Origin: Gilvibacter sp. SZ-19 | GTDB taxonomy: Bacteria; Bacteroidota; Bacteroidia; Flavobacteriales; Flavobacteriaceae | NCBI RefSeq assembly: GCF_002163875.1 | Contig: NZ_CP019333.1 | Location: 1,556,864-1,620,863 of the forward strand | Reading direction: 5' to 3' | DNA length: 64,000 nt | In this document: positions 7,290 through 15,759 of the stretch, in pieces | Layout of the letters: every line of letters starts with the position of its first letter | Position numbering within the stretch: position 1 is the stretch's first letter | Notes under the pieces: generated by a model | What the model saw: the letters and a program-made list of their open reading frames with translations, nothing else | Databases searched by the model: none | Told to the model about the DNA's origin: nothing | Translations under genes and position numbers: made by a program

Positions 7290-8156
7290 ATGCTCACAAT
7301 ACATCCAGAAAACACTTCAACAGGCAAATTACACGGCTATTTATTGGCGTCGGTCTCTCCGCGACCGATCGCTTTTGCGAGTACCGTGGATAAAGACGGA
7401 AAAGTAAACCTTTCGCCTTACAGTTTTTTCAATGTATTTAGTGCCAATCCGCCTGTGGTGATCTTTTCACCCGCTCGCCGAGTTAGGGACAATACCGTAA
7501 AACACACCCTAGAGAATGTCTTGGATGTGCCTGAGGTTGTGATCAATATTGTCAACTACGACATGGTGCAGCAAATGTCACTTTCTTCTACCGAATACCC
7601 TAAAGGAGTCAACGAGTTCGTGAAAGCCGGTCTGACCGAGTTGCCCTCCGAAGTTGTTAAACCTCCACGCGTTGCAGAAGCGCCTGTTCAGCTCGAATGC
7701 AAGGTGCTTAATGTGGTTGCCTTGGGAGAAGAAGGCGGAGCCGGAAACCTTGTGATTGCACAGGTGGTTCGCATGCATATCAAAGAAGATATTTTAGACG
7801 ATGAAGGTCGTATAGATGCCGCTAAGATAGACACGGTGGCTCGTATGGGTGGTAATTGGTACAGCCGGGCAAAGACCGGAATGTTCGAGGTGCCGAAACC
7901 ATTGAGCACACTTGGTATTGGTGTGGATCAGATTCCGGAGCAGATCCGATTGAGTACCATTTTAAGCGGGAACGATCTGGGTCAATTGGGCAATGTAGAA
8001 CAGTTGCCTACCGAGGTTGAAAGCGCCAGCTTTATGGAAGCCTTTCATCCGGAGGTGTTGATCCAAGGAGATCGTGAGCAAAAACATCAACTAGCAAAAA
8101 ATTATATCGCCAAAGGAGCCGTTTCAGACGCCTGGAAAGTGCTCTTATCAAAGTAA
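7290..8156 (+). CDS. Flavin reductase family protein (FMN-binding split barrel)
   Basis: From the ATG at 7290 the product is 288 residues and starts MLTIHPENTSTGKLHGYLL. The N-terminal half has the flavin-reductase-like split-barrel signature SVSPRPIAFASTVDKDG...NLSPYSFFNVFSANPPVVIFSP, which binds FMN. Later motifs (LECKVLNVV, AQVVRMHI, RMGGNWYSR) fit the same family. Members reduce flavins or act on small substrates using bound FMN; the substrate here is not predictable. An upstream extension to 7218 is possible in frame, but the perfect promoter element would then lie within the coding region. DUF3127 follows after 4 bases, so the two are probably one operon. Confidence 0.88.
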   Translation: MLTIHPENTSTGKLHGYLLASVSPRPIAFASTVDKDGKVNLSPYSFFNVFSANPPVVIFSPARRVRDNTVKHTLENVLDVPEVVINIVNYDMVQQMSLSSTEYPKGVNEFVKAGLTELPSEVVKPPRVAEAPVQLECKVLNVVALGEEGGAGNLVIAQVVRMHIKEDILDDEGRIDAAKIDTVARMGGNWYSRAKTGMFEVPKPLSTLGIGVDQIPEQIRLSTILSGNDLGQLGNVEQLPTEVESASFMEAFHPEVLIQGDREQKHQLAKNYIAKGAVSDAWKVLLSK

Positions 8157-8160
8157 GATT

Positions 8161-8535
8161 ATGGAAGTACAAGGAACTTTAAAACTCATAGACGAAACCA
8201 AAACCTACGGTTCTAACGGATTTAGAAAACGCGAGGTAGTGCTCACTACAGAAGAGCAGTATCCACAGCATTTGATGATAGAATTCGTTCAGGATAAGAC
8301 AGACCTATTGAACAACTTTAAAGTAGGGGAATCTGTTAAGATCAGTATTAACCTTAGAGGTCGCGAGTGGGTGAATCCACAAGGAGAAACTAAGTATTTC
8401 AATTCTATCCAAGGATGGCGTATTGAGCGTATGGAGGCCGATTTGCCTGCGGACATGCCGCCTATTCCTCCTGCCGATGCCTTTGAGCCAACTAGTGAGT
8501 TTAGCGAGGAAGATCACGACGATCTCCCTTTTTAA
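8161..8535 (+). CDS. DUF3127 protein, OB-fold with SSB-like acidic tail
   Basis: The 124-residue protein matches DUF3127, a Bacteroidota family predicted to be OB-fold-like (GTLKLIDETKTYGSNGFRKREVVL, then a WVNPQGETKYFNSIQGWRIE strand pair). After a proline-rich linker (DMPPIPPADAF) it ends in EEDHDDLPF. That acidic tail with terminal Pro-Phe closely resembles the C-terminal peptide with which single-stranded DNA-binding protein recruits repair and replication partners. A role in nucleic-acid binding and partner recruitment is therefore plausible but unproven. It is co-directional with the flavin reductase gene (4-base gap) and the fatty acid transporter gene (13-base gap). Confidence 0.85.
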   Translation: MEVQGTLKLIDETKTYGSNGFRKREVVLTTEEQYPQHLMIEFVQDKTDLLNNFKVGESVKISINLRGREWVNPQGETKYFNSIQGWRIERMEADLPADMPPIPPADAFEPTSEFSEEDHDDLPF

Positions 8536-8548
8536 GCCAAAAGCTTAA

Positions 8549-9925
8549 GTGGGCTTTACCCGAACCATAGAGGTCATCTTTAAGCGGTTTTTGCCGGCAC
8601 CCTTTACTATTGCGGTGCTGCTTACCTTGACCACCTTGGTTCTGGCCTTACTTACAACTCCTGCACCCGCAGAAGGATCTCATTTTTTAGAATTGCTCTC
8701 TTACTGGGAGCGAGGTATCTGGAACAAGGACCTATTGGTCTTTGGCTACCAAATGATGCTTATATTGGTGTTGGGTCATATTCTGGTGCTTAGCGCGCCT
8801 ATGAATCGACTTATTCAGGGCCTAACGGGTTTGGTCAGCAATACAGCACAGTCGGTGTTGCTGGTAAGCGTAAGTACGCTTTTGGTCTCCTTTTTTAATT
8901 GGGGATTGGGATTGATCTTCGGAGCCATTATGGCCAGAAAGGTGGCAGAAGCTTCTACCCAACGCGGTTTTAAGATCAATTATCCACTTGTTGGCGCTGC
9001 AGGTTACTGCGGATTAATGATCTGGCATGGCGGCATAAGCGGTTCTGCGCCATTAAAAGTGGCCGAATCCGGACATTTACAGCAGATCATGGCAGGTATT
9101 TCCGATACAGCTGTGTTGGCGCAATTACCAGATGCCATTCCCGGCAGTGCAACTATTTTCAGCTGGTGGAACCTCCTACTATTTGCGATATTACTCATAT
9201 TAATTCCACTGGTATTCATTCGGCTATCAAAGCACGCTCCCCATACCGAGGTTCATGTTAGACCATACCGTTTAGAGACAACTACGCAACAGGCCGAAGG
9301 AGCTGCCGAGCGTTTGGACGCTTCCTTGTGGTTTGGTCGCGCAGTTGGGTTACTAGTGTTGGGTACTTTTCTATACCAATACGGATCGCAACTACTACAG
9401 CTAACTTTAACCCCGAATATGCTGAACTTCTTTATGCTTGGGATGGCGCTGTTGCTTCACGGATCTTTCAATTCATTCTTGGCTGCTGTAGAAGAAGCTA
9501 TAAAAGGCGCAGCGGGTATTTTGATACAATTCCCACTCTATTTTGGGATCATGGGGATAATGGCAGAGAGTGGTATGGTAGGGCAAATCGCAGACTTTTT
9601 TGTGTCTATCGCTAATGAGACCACGCTTCCTATTTTTACTTTCTTTAGCGCCGGATTGGTCAATATCTTTGTCCCAAGTGGTGGAGGCCAATGGGCTGTT
9701 CAAGGCCCTATCGTTATCGAATCGGCCATGCAGCTTGGCGTGCCATTGCCAAAAGCAGTAATGGCTTTAGCTTATGGTGATCAGATCACCAATATGTTAC
9801 AACCCTTTTGGGCCTTACCGCTTTTGGGAATCACCAAACTCAAGGCCAAAGAGATCTTACCCTATACTTTGATCATTATGTTGGTGGGTAGTGCAGTTTT
9901 CATTGCAGGTTTATTACTGCTGTAA
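8549..9925 (+). CDS. Short-chain fatty acid transporter (AtoE family)
   Basis: A 458-residue integral membrane protein with about a dozen hydrophobic segments. The sequence follows the AtoE/short-chain fatty acid transporter pattern: an early FLPAPFTIAVLLTLTTLVLAL helix, NWGLGLIFGAIMARKVA, GYCGLMIWHGGISGSAPLKVAE, and near the end NIFVPSGGGQWAVQGPIV and AYGDQITNMLQPFWALPLLG. Characterised members take up acetoacetate or butyrate-like acids. The start is GTG at 8549, 13 bases after DUF3127; no ATG gives a better N-terminus. A weak hairpin (AACCC/GGGTT, near 9934-9955) follows. Confidence 0.9.
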   Translation: MGFTRTIEVIFKRFLPAPFTIAVLLTLTTLVLALLTTPAPAEGSHFLELLSYWERGIWNKDLLVFGYQMMLILVLGHILVLSAPMNRLIQGLTGLVSNTAQSVLLVSVSTLLVSFFNWGLGLIFGAIMARKVAEASTQRGFKINYPLVGAAGYCGLMIWHGGISGSAPLKVAESGHLQQIMAGISDTAVLAQLPDAIPGSATIFSWWNLLLFAILLILIPLVFIRLSKHAPHTEVHVRPYRLETTTQQAEGAAERLDASLWFGRAVGLLVLGTFLYQYGSQLLQLTLTPNMLNFFMLGMALLLHGSFNSFLAAVEEAIKGAAGILIQFPLYFGIMGIMAESGMVGQIADFFVSIANETTLPIFTFFSAGLVNIFVPSGGGQWAVQGPIVIESAMQLGVPLPKAVMALAYGDQITNMLQPFWALPLLGITKLKAKEILPYTLIIMLVGSAVFIAGLLLL

Positions 9926-10080
9926 AATAAAACAACCCCGCCAGAAGCAGGGTTAGTTTCGTTGGTTTTAGGTTACTAAAATGGCAAACTCAAATAAATT
10001 AAAAAACCTACCACTTTAGGTTTTGTAAAGGTTGTAAAAATTTCTAACATTCGCAATATCCGACAGTTAGTAGATTCATT

Positions 10081-10725
10081 ATGCTCCATTTTTTAGATAA
10101 ATCCTTAAGGTTTCCGGACTCAACTGAGGCCAGAGCAGATGGTTTATTGGCCGTTGGTGGCGATTTGAATCCGCAGCGTTTATTACTGGCGTATCGGTCG
10201 GGGATCTTTCCTTGGTTCTCAGATGGCGACCCACCATTGTGGTGGTGCCCAGATCCGCGGATGGTTTTATTTCCTGCTGAGTTTAAACGCTCCAAGAGCC
10301 TAAGAAAGTCTATTCGAACCGGCGGATTTTCAATTACCCAGAACAGCCAGTTCGAAGCGGTTATCAGAGCCTGTGCCGAAGCGCCAAGACCCGATCAGTT
10401 AGGAACCTGGATCACAGAAGAAATGGTTCAGGCCTATGTGGAATTGCATCGAATGGGACATGCCCATAGCCTTGAGGTATGGTATCATGACGAATTGGTT
10501 GGTGGATTATACGGCATTGACCTGCCAGAGTTCAAAGTTTTTTGCGGAGAAAGTATGTTCTCAAAACGAACCGATGCCTCTAAGGTTGGATTCAGCTTTT
10601 TGGTTGCATCTCTTTTGGAGCAAAATTACAAGCTAATTGACTGTCAGATGTATACAGACCACTTGGCGAGTTTGGGGGCTAGAGAGATAGCGCGTCAAGA
10701 TTTTTTAGGGTATCTCAAGAAGTAG
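10081..10725 (+). CDS. aat: Leucyl/phenylalanyl-tRNA--protein transferase
   Basis: Aat adds Leu or Phe from aminoacyl-tRNA to proteins with N-terminal Arg or Lys, creating N-degrons for ClpS/ClpAP. The 214-residue product has the family signatures FPDSTEARADGLLAVGGDL near the N-terminus, SGIFPWFSDGDPPLWWCPDPR, GTWITEEM, SLEVWYHDELVGGLYGI and FCGESMFSKRTDASKVGF. Length is normal. It stands alone between the fatty acid transporter and the secreted deiminase genes. Confidence 0.96.
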   Translation: MLHFLDKSLRFPDSTEARADGLLAVGGDLNPQRLLLAYRSGIFPWFSDGDPPLWWCPDPRMVLFPAEFKRSKSLRKSIRTGGFSITQNSQFEAVIRACAEAPRPDQLGTWITEEMVQAYVELHRMGHAHSLEVWYHDELVGGLYGIDLPEFKVFCGESMFSKRTDASKVGFSFLVASLLEQNYKLIDCQMYTDHLASLGAREIARQDFLGYLKK

Positions 10726-10784
10726 TTCTTTTAGTATTTCCGCTGAAAATCAGTATATTCGAGTCCTACTTAAACTAAAGCGCT

Positions 10785-12527
10785 ATGACCCCTATCAAAA
10801 AATTAACGGCTTTGGCCTTTATCCTTGCCATGCCTTTTGTTGGATTTTCCCAGTCCGATTCCCCCTTACCCAATTACACTACAGAAGAAGAATCGCTATT
10901 GGTCAGTGAGATGACCTTTGCAAGTGCGATTCCCACGCCACCACCCAGTTCTGCGGTTAGAACCATGGCAGAATGGGAAGAGATCGAGTATCTGGTTATC
11001 ACTTGGGAGCCTGCATTTCCAAACATACTGCGCCAAATAGTGGCCGCTGCAGTAGAAGAGGCAAAAGTGATCATAGTGACCCAAAACGAAGCTTCTGTAG
11101 CCTCTTATTTGTCGTCTAATGGTGTTGATTTGACCAATGTGGTCTTTCTAGATCAACCCTGGAACAGTATCTGGATCCGCGATTATGCTGGGAACACCGT
11201 CTATACGGACGATGTAGGAGAGCGAGCCTTGGTAGACTGGATTTATAACAGACCGCGTCCTTTGGACGATGTTATTCCTTCTGCCCATGCTACCTATACT
11301 GGCAGCCCTATCTACATTACCGATTCTGGCACCAACGACCTTGTCAATACCGGAGGTAATTTTATGAGCGACGGTCTGGGTAACGGATTTGCCTCTAAGC
11401 TTATCTTAGAAGAGAATGAGCCAGGGAACCCTTACGGTGTAAGCCCTAAAACAGAAGCTCAGATCGACGATATCATGCTCGATTATATGGGCATCTCCAA
11501 TTATATTAAAATGGATATGTTGGATTACGATCTGATCCATCATATCGATATGCATATGAAGTTGCTGGATGAGGAGACCTTGTTGGTAAGTAAATATCCT
11601 CCTGGCGTGGCCGACGGCCCGCAGATCGAAGCCAATATCGATTATGTTTTAAGCAATTTCAATTCGCCTTTTGGAACACCTTACAAGGTCGAATGGATAG
11701 ACGCGCCGCCAAGTGTGGGAGGTAATTATCCAGATACCGGAGGCTATTATAGAACTTATTCGAATTCTGTTTTTATCAATGGAACAGTCATAGTGCCTAC
11801 CTATCGACCAGCGGTAGATGGCCCTGCCTTGGCCAAATATGAAGAATTATTGCCTGGGTACAATGTGGTGGGTATAGATGTGGATAACTCCGGAGAGAAT
11901 CTGATAGCTCTTTTTGGAGCGATTCACTGTATCACGCACTCTATTGGTGTGGCCGAGCCTTTGTGGATAGTGCACCAGCCTGTGGCAGAAGCTACAGAAG
12001 GACTCAATGTGGTTTTCGACGCCATGATCAAGCACAATTCGGGCATCAATCAGGCTAAGGTATTTTGGCGAGAAACAGGAGCCGGCGCTTTTAATGAGAT
12101 CGATATGACTCCGGCTGGAGGAGACGATTGGACAGCCAATTTGACGATCCCTTCGGATATAGATATTGAATATTATATCTGGGCAGAGGCCAATTCTGGC
12201 AAACAACTTACCAGACCTATAGTTGCGCCAGAGGGTTATTGGACCATAGACGTGGCTACTCTGTCTGCTGCCGAGTGGGCAGATAACAACATCATTGGGC
12301 CTTATCCAAACCCGGCCGATGATCGTGTCAATTTTAGACTTAATAATATCGGTGGACCGGTAAGTGTTGAGATCCACAATATCTACGGGCAGCGATTGTA
12401 CACATCCGCAGTACAAAGTAGCAACGGAGTGATACAACTAGACCTCAATCCAATCTGGAGCGGCACACTTATAGTCACTTTTAAGGGTGAATTCGGATCC
12501 GTACAGCGTAAACTCATAAAACAATAG
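10785..12527 (+). CDS. Secreted peptidylarginine-deiminase-like enzyme with T9SS sorting domain
   Basis: The 580-residue protein has a signal peptide (about 1-22), a catalytic domain of the guanidino-modifying pentein fold, a beta-sandwich region (about 395-495) and a type A T9SS C-terminal sorting domain (from about 505; PYPNPADDRVNF...RKLIKQ). The pentein active site looks intact: D133 in WIRDYAGN, H253 and D255 in HHIDMHMKL, N327 in YSNSVFING and C382 in IHCITHS, in the same order and similar spacing as Porphyromonas gingivalis PPAD. Secreted family members citrullinate peptidyl arginine or hydrolyse free arginine derivatives; which applies here is unknown. A near-consensus promoter (TATATTCG, 10754-10761) lies upstream. 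Confidence 0.88.
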   Translation: MTPIKKLTALAFILAMPFVGFSQSDSPLPNYTTEEESLLVSEMTFASAIPTPPPSSAVRTMAEWEEIEYLVITWEPAFPNILRQIVAAAVEEAKVIIVTQNEASVASYLSSNGVDLTNVVFLDQPWNSIWIRDYAGNTVYTDDVGERALVDWIYNRPRPLDDVIPSAHATYTGSPIYITDSGTNDLVNTGGNFMSDGLGNGFASKLILEENEPGNPYGVSPKTEAQIDDIMLDYMGISNYIKMDMLDYDLIHHIDMHMKLLDEETLLVSKYPPGVADGPQIEANIDYVLSNFNSPFGTPYKVEWIDAPPSVGGNYPDTGGYYRTYSNSVFINGTVIVPTYRPAVDGPALAKYEELLPGYNVVGIDVDNSGENLIALFGAIHCITHSIGVAEPLWIVHQPVAEATEGLNVVFDAMIKHNSGINQAKVFWRETGAGAFNEIDMTPAGGDDWTANLTIPSDIDIEYYIWAEANSGKQLTRPIVAPEGYWTIDVATLSAAEWADNNIIGPYPNPADDRVNFRLNNIGGPVSVEIHNIYGQRLYTSAVQSSNGVIQLDLNPIWSGTLIVTFKGEFGSVQRKLIKQ

Positions 12528-12539
12528 CGTAAATCTCCA

Positions 12540-12562
12540 CCCCTTACCACACTGGTGAGGGG
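12540..12562 (+). terminator. Hairpin after the deiminase gene, probable terminator
   Basis: A 9-bp stem CCCCTTACC/GGTGAGGGG with a 5-nt loop begins 13 bases after the stop. The following T tract is broken (TTTGGGGTTT), so efficiency is uncertain. Confidence 0.55.
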
Positions 12563-12721
12563 TTTGGGGTTTCTCCGTAAAATTTGGCAGGCGACAGCGC
12601 CAGAAGATTTACCATAAAATTCGTACCTTGTCGTAATTTCCTACAAAGCTGTAAATAAGAGGTTTAAACGATTAAACTTCACAGTTTTGACAGAAATTTG
12701 CTTTCAAATTCATCCCTGTAT

Positions 12722-13081
12722 ATGTCAAAGTATCTTTGCTTACTCGCACTTTCCTTGTTTTCCTGTGGAGCTTTAGCCCAGGCCGATAACCAGCAAGGGC
12801 CTGCAGTCTCTTCAACCCAGATCGATGTGTTAGCTGTTTATGAAGATGTGGTAGCGCAAGGCTATCACTCTGCTCAGGTCTATCAAAAATTAGCCAGTGG
12901 ACGTTACTTGGAGAAGAACTATCCTGAAGCCAAGAAATGGTATATCAAGTTGTTTGCTCTTAACGAAAAGCCAGAAGCTATCGAATATCTTCGATTTGCA
13001 GAGACACTAGAGGCGCTTAAAGAATTTGATTTGGCGCAGACCTACAAAGCCCAATACGAACTATTAAAGGAGAAGGAGTAG
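12722..13081 (+). CDS. Small exported protein with TPR-like helices
   Basis: From the ATG at 12722 the product is 119 residues with a signal peptide MSKYLCLLALSLFSCGALAQ; a longer frame from a TTG at 12698 would only add residues ahead of the signal peptide. The mature part is helical, with a TPR-like repeat (YQKLASGRYLEKNYPEAKKWYIKLFALNEKPEAIEYLRFAETLEALKEF). It resembles the TPR segment found in front of OmpA-type proteins in flavobacteria but has no OmpA domain. The convergent tag gene ends 3 bases downstream. Function unknown; likely periplasmic. Confidence 0.68.
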   Translation: MSKYLCLLALSLFSCGALAQADNQQGPAVSSTQIDVLAVYEDVVAQGYHSAQVYQKLASGRYLEKNYPEAKKWYIKLFALNEKPEAIEYLRFAETLEALKEFDLAQTYKAQYELLKEKE

Positions 13082-13084
13082 GCT

Positions 13085-13651
13085 TTAAACTTCTTTGTAT
13101 CTAAAGCAAGAAGTAAGGTGGTCATTGACCATACCCGTAGCTTGCATATGGGCGTAAATCACAGTGGTACCCACAAATTTGAACCCGCGCTTTTTTAGGT
13201 CCTTACTAATGGTATCGCTTAAGGGAGTGTTGGCAGGAACTTCCTTTAAACTCTTATAACTGTTGGTTATTGGTTTACCCGCGGTAAACCCCCAAATGTA
13301 ATCGCTAAAACTTCCAAACTCCTCTTGAACCTTCATAAAGGCTTGGGCGTTGCTAATTGTTGCTCTTACTTTGAGTTTGTTGCGGATAATGCCTGGGTCC
13401 GACAAGAGCTCCGCTACCTTATCTTCTCCGTATTTGGCAATCTTCTTATAGTTAAAATGGTCAAAGGCACGCCTAAAGTTTTCGCGTTTACGCAACACGG
13501 TGATCCAACTCAATCCCGCCTGAAAGGTTTCCAAGATCAGGAATTCAAAAAGGGTATCATCGTCGTAAACAGGAGTTCCCCATTCTTTGTCGTGGTACTC
13601 CACATAGAGCGGATCATCTCCACACCAAGCGCATCTATTGATTTTATCCAT
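13085..13651 (-). CDS. tag: DNA-3-methyladenine glycosylase I
   Basis: TagI removes 3-methyladenine from alkylated DNA. From the ATG at 13651 (residue 13 of the longer open frame) the protein starts MDKINRCAWCGDDPLY, aligning with the usual short N-terminus. The zinc-snap ligands appear to be present: C7 and H20 in YHDKEWG at the N-terminus, and the H...C pair in NDHLTSCF near the C-terminus. Other family motifs are FQAGLSWITVLRKRENFRRAF and SDTISKDLKKRGFKFVGTT. About 188 residues, as expected. It is convergent with the small TPR-like gene and divergent from the thioredoxin-like gene. Confidence 0.95.
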   Translation of the reverse strand: MDKINRCAWCGDDPLYVEYHDKEWGTPVYDDDTLFEFLILETFQAGLSWITVLRKRENFRRAFDHFNYKKIAKYGEDKVAELLSDPGIIRNKLKVRATISNAQAFMKVQEEFGSFSDYIWGFTAGKPITNSYKSLKEVPANTPLSDTISKDLKKRGFKFVGTTVIYAHMQATGMVNDHLTSCFRYKEV

Positions 13652-13725
13652 GATCGAATAATTAGGATTGTTCTTAGGAACGATCAAGGTAGTAAGTTTT
13701 TTATTTTATTTGCGTCTGATTGGCT

Positions 13726-14340
13726 ATGGAAAGTATCATGGAAACCCCAACATTGGATTTAATTCAACAAGGCCTAGAGAAGGCTATGAGTTATCAAGAG
13801 TACAAGGAATTGGTTAAGCAGCATGTGGATAACGGCACCAATACTGGCCCGGAAGTCACCGAGTCTTTAGCGCAATACACGCTCTTAAACGACAGACGAA
13901 TGAAACGCTGGGCCAAGACCTTTAAATTGGATGAGGCTACTCGAGCGCAAATTGCCAAGAGAGATAAGCCGTTAACGTGGTTGGTTTTAACAGAAAGCTG
14001 GTGTGGAGACGCAGCTCATGCCACGCCTATCATGGATGCCTTTGTACAGGAAAATCCAAATATCGAGCTGAAGATCCTATTGCGCGATGAGAATTTAGAA
14101 TTGATGGATGCTTTTCTGACCCAAGGTGCTCGATCCATCCCTAAACTTATCGCTTTTGACAATACCCGTAAAGAGCTACTGGGCAGCTGGGGGCCAAGAC
14201 CAACTCCGGCAACGGCCATGGTCAATATCTTTAAAGCAGAACACGGAAAGCTCAGTCCGGAGTTCAAGCAAGACTTACAAGTTTGGTATAATAAGGATAA
14301 GGGTAAAGCTATAGCAGCAGACCTTTTGGAACTGCTCTAA
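13726..14340 (+). CDS. Thioredoxin-like protein with single active-site cysteine
   Basis: The product (204 residues from the ATG at 13726; a second ATG at 13738 is also possible) has a thioredoxin-like core with TESWCGDAAHATPIM in place of WCxxC, so only the first cysteine remains, and a cis-proline motif RSIPKLIAF. This WCGDA pattern marks a family widespread in Bacteroidota and Firmicutes and usually annotated thioredoxin family protein. With one cysteine it cannot do normal dithiol exchange, but a monothiol role is possible. A TTTATTTG sequence at 13705-13712 may be its -7 element. The 3' end overlaps the convergent TonB-like gene by 4 bases. Confidence 0.82.
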   Translation: MESIMETPTLDLIQQGLEKAMSYQEYKELVKQHVDNGTNTGPEVTESLAQYTLLNDRRMKRWAKTFKLDEATRAQIAKRDKPLTWLVLTESWCGDAAHATPIMDAFVQENPNIELKILLRDENLELMDAFLTQGARSIPKLIAFDNTRKELLGSWGPRPTPATAMVNIFKAEHGKLSPEFKQDLQVWYNKDKGKAIAADLLELL

Positions 14341-15014
14341 CCCTGACCGGGAAAATAATAAGTGATACTGCCGAGCTGGCTATTTCTTTTAGCTTTAGAA
14401 AATACAGTTTGAGAGGCGTAGTCCAGGGCAGCATCCCAAAGGCAACCGTTGGTAGTGCTGCTAGAATTCTCGTTTATACTTTGGGCAATGACCTGTCCTT
14501 TAGCATCTACACTGATGTTTACTACTACCGTTCCGGAGGCAGCACAGGTATAGACCGGGTTGGGAACATATAAGGCATTGCGGTCAACCAGACGATAACG
14601 GATACTGGTATTGCTTTCATTGCCATCTACTACCTTTTTTTCTGGAGCCTCATAGGGGTCTGTTTTTTCAAAACTCGGATTGTCCTTTGCGCTCTCTACA
14701 TCTTTAATGGCCTGATCTAGGGCCTTTAAGCGTTGGTCAAAATCGTCTTGATCTTCTTGAGATTGATTACTTAAGGCAGTGAGCTCTTTTCGGGTCTCGT
14801 TAAAGGCCTTGTGCGTCTTAGTTTGCTGGGCAGAGGCTGTGGTTTCTTCTTGGAGTTCCTCTTCTAAAAGGTCTGCAAGCAGTTCTATGTCGTATTCGGT
14901 CTCCTGATCTTCTGCTACCTTTTTTCTGATCTGATAACCCCAAAGCAATAGTGCTAGGTTCCCGGTGATCAGGAACGACAGTATGAAAGCTTTTAAAGAA
15001 GGAGTGAACTTCAT
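14337..15014 (-). CDS. TonB-like envelope protein
   Basis: The 225-residue protein has one N-terminal transmembrane anchor (about 8-27), an acidic then coiled-coil periplasmic region (residues 40-115, rich in E, Q and K), and a C-terminal domain with GTVVVNISVDAKGQVIAQSINENSSSTT...AALDYASQTVFS, which matches the TonB/AgmX-type C-terminal fold. It lacks the proline-rich spacer of classical TonB. It may transfer energy to outer-membrane receptors such as the one at 1941-4115, or act as a related scaffold; no ExbBD genes are nearby. It is a single gene, convergent with the thioredoxin-like gene. Confidence 0.75.
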   Translation of the reverse strand: MKFTPSLKAFILSFLITGNLALLLWGYQIRKKVAEDQETEYDIELLADLLEEELQEETTASAQQTKTHKAFNETRKELTALSNQSQEDQDDFDQRLKALDQAIKDVESAKDNPSFEKTDPYEAPEKKVVDGNESNTSIRYRLVDRNALYVPNPVYTCAASGTVVVNISVDAKGQVIAQSINENSSSTTNGCLWDAALDYASQTVFSKAKRNSQLGSITYYFPGQG

Positions 15015-15065
15015 GGGGCTGAATTCGTATTGCTAATATAAGCTGAATTGCGGGTAAAAACCTAA

Positions 15066-15758
15066 TTACAAACTACTTATGTAATCTTCGAATGTGGTTA
15101 TGCCCATTGCATCTTCAAGGCTGTAGTCCCCAATTTTAGTGCGTCTCAAGGCAGAAAGATATGCCCCATTGTCTAAAGCTTTGCCAAAATCATTGGCTAG
15201 CGATCTTATATAGGTTCCTTTACTGCATTGCACTATAAAATCCACCTCTGGCGGCGCTATTCGACTTAGAGAGAAGTGTAGGATCTCAACTTCTCTGGGC
15301 TTTATCTCTGTTTGTTGTCCTTTACGCGCGAGTTCGTAAAGCCGTTTTCCATCTTGTTTTACTGCGGAGAAAATTGGAGGATATTGGGTTATGGTTCCTT
15401 GGAATTGCTGAGTCGCAGCCTCTATAGCAGCCTCAGTTAATCCACTCAGGTCAAACTCCTGATCGATCTCGGTTTCCATATCAAAACTCGGCCGGGTAGC
15501 TCCCAGGGTAAAGGTCCCGGTGTATTCTTTATGCTGTGCTTGAAACTCCGTGATGCGCTTGGTAAACTTTCCGGTGCAGATCAGCAGTAAACCACTGGCC
15601 AATGGGTCTAAAGTTCCGGCATGGCCTACTTTGATCTTTTTAAAGCCGAATTGCTTTCTAATGAGCCATCGCACTTTGTTCACCACCTGAAAGGAAGTCC
15701 ATTCCAGAGGTTTGTCTATAAGTAGTAATTGTCCGTCTAAAAAGTCTTGTCCGGTCAT
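15066..15758 (-). CDS. truB: tRNA pseudouridine-55 synthase
   Basis: TruB converts U55 of the tRNA T-loop to pseudouridine. The 230-residue protein has the catalytic motif KVGHAGTLDPLASGLLL (the Asp is the nucleophile), KPLEWTSFQVVNKVR at the N-terminus, QYPPIFSAVKQDGKRLYELARKG and CSKGTYIRSLANDFG. It lacks a C-terminal PUA extension, which is common in short bacterial forms. It is the last gene of a minus-strand run with ftsX, an unnamed gene, DUF3098 and uppP, with gaps of 1-9 bases. Confidence 0.96.
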   Translation of the reverse strand: MTGQDFLDGQLLLIDKPLEWTSFQVVNKVRWLIRKQFGFKKIKVGHAGTLDPLASGLLLICTGKFTKRITEFQAQHKEYTGTFTLGATRPSFDMETEIDQEFDLSGLTEAAIEAATQQFQGTITQYPPIFSAVKQDGKRLYELARKGQQTEIKPREVEILHFSLSRIAPPEVDFIVQCSKGTYIRSLANDFGKALDNGAYLSALRRTKIGDYSLEDAMGITTFEDYISSL

Positions 15759-15759
15759 C

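Noticed and set aside
11847-12437. 196-codon minus-strand frame inside the deiminase gene
   Set aside because: Antisense shadow of a gene with an intact active site.
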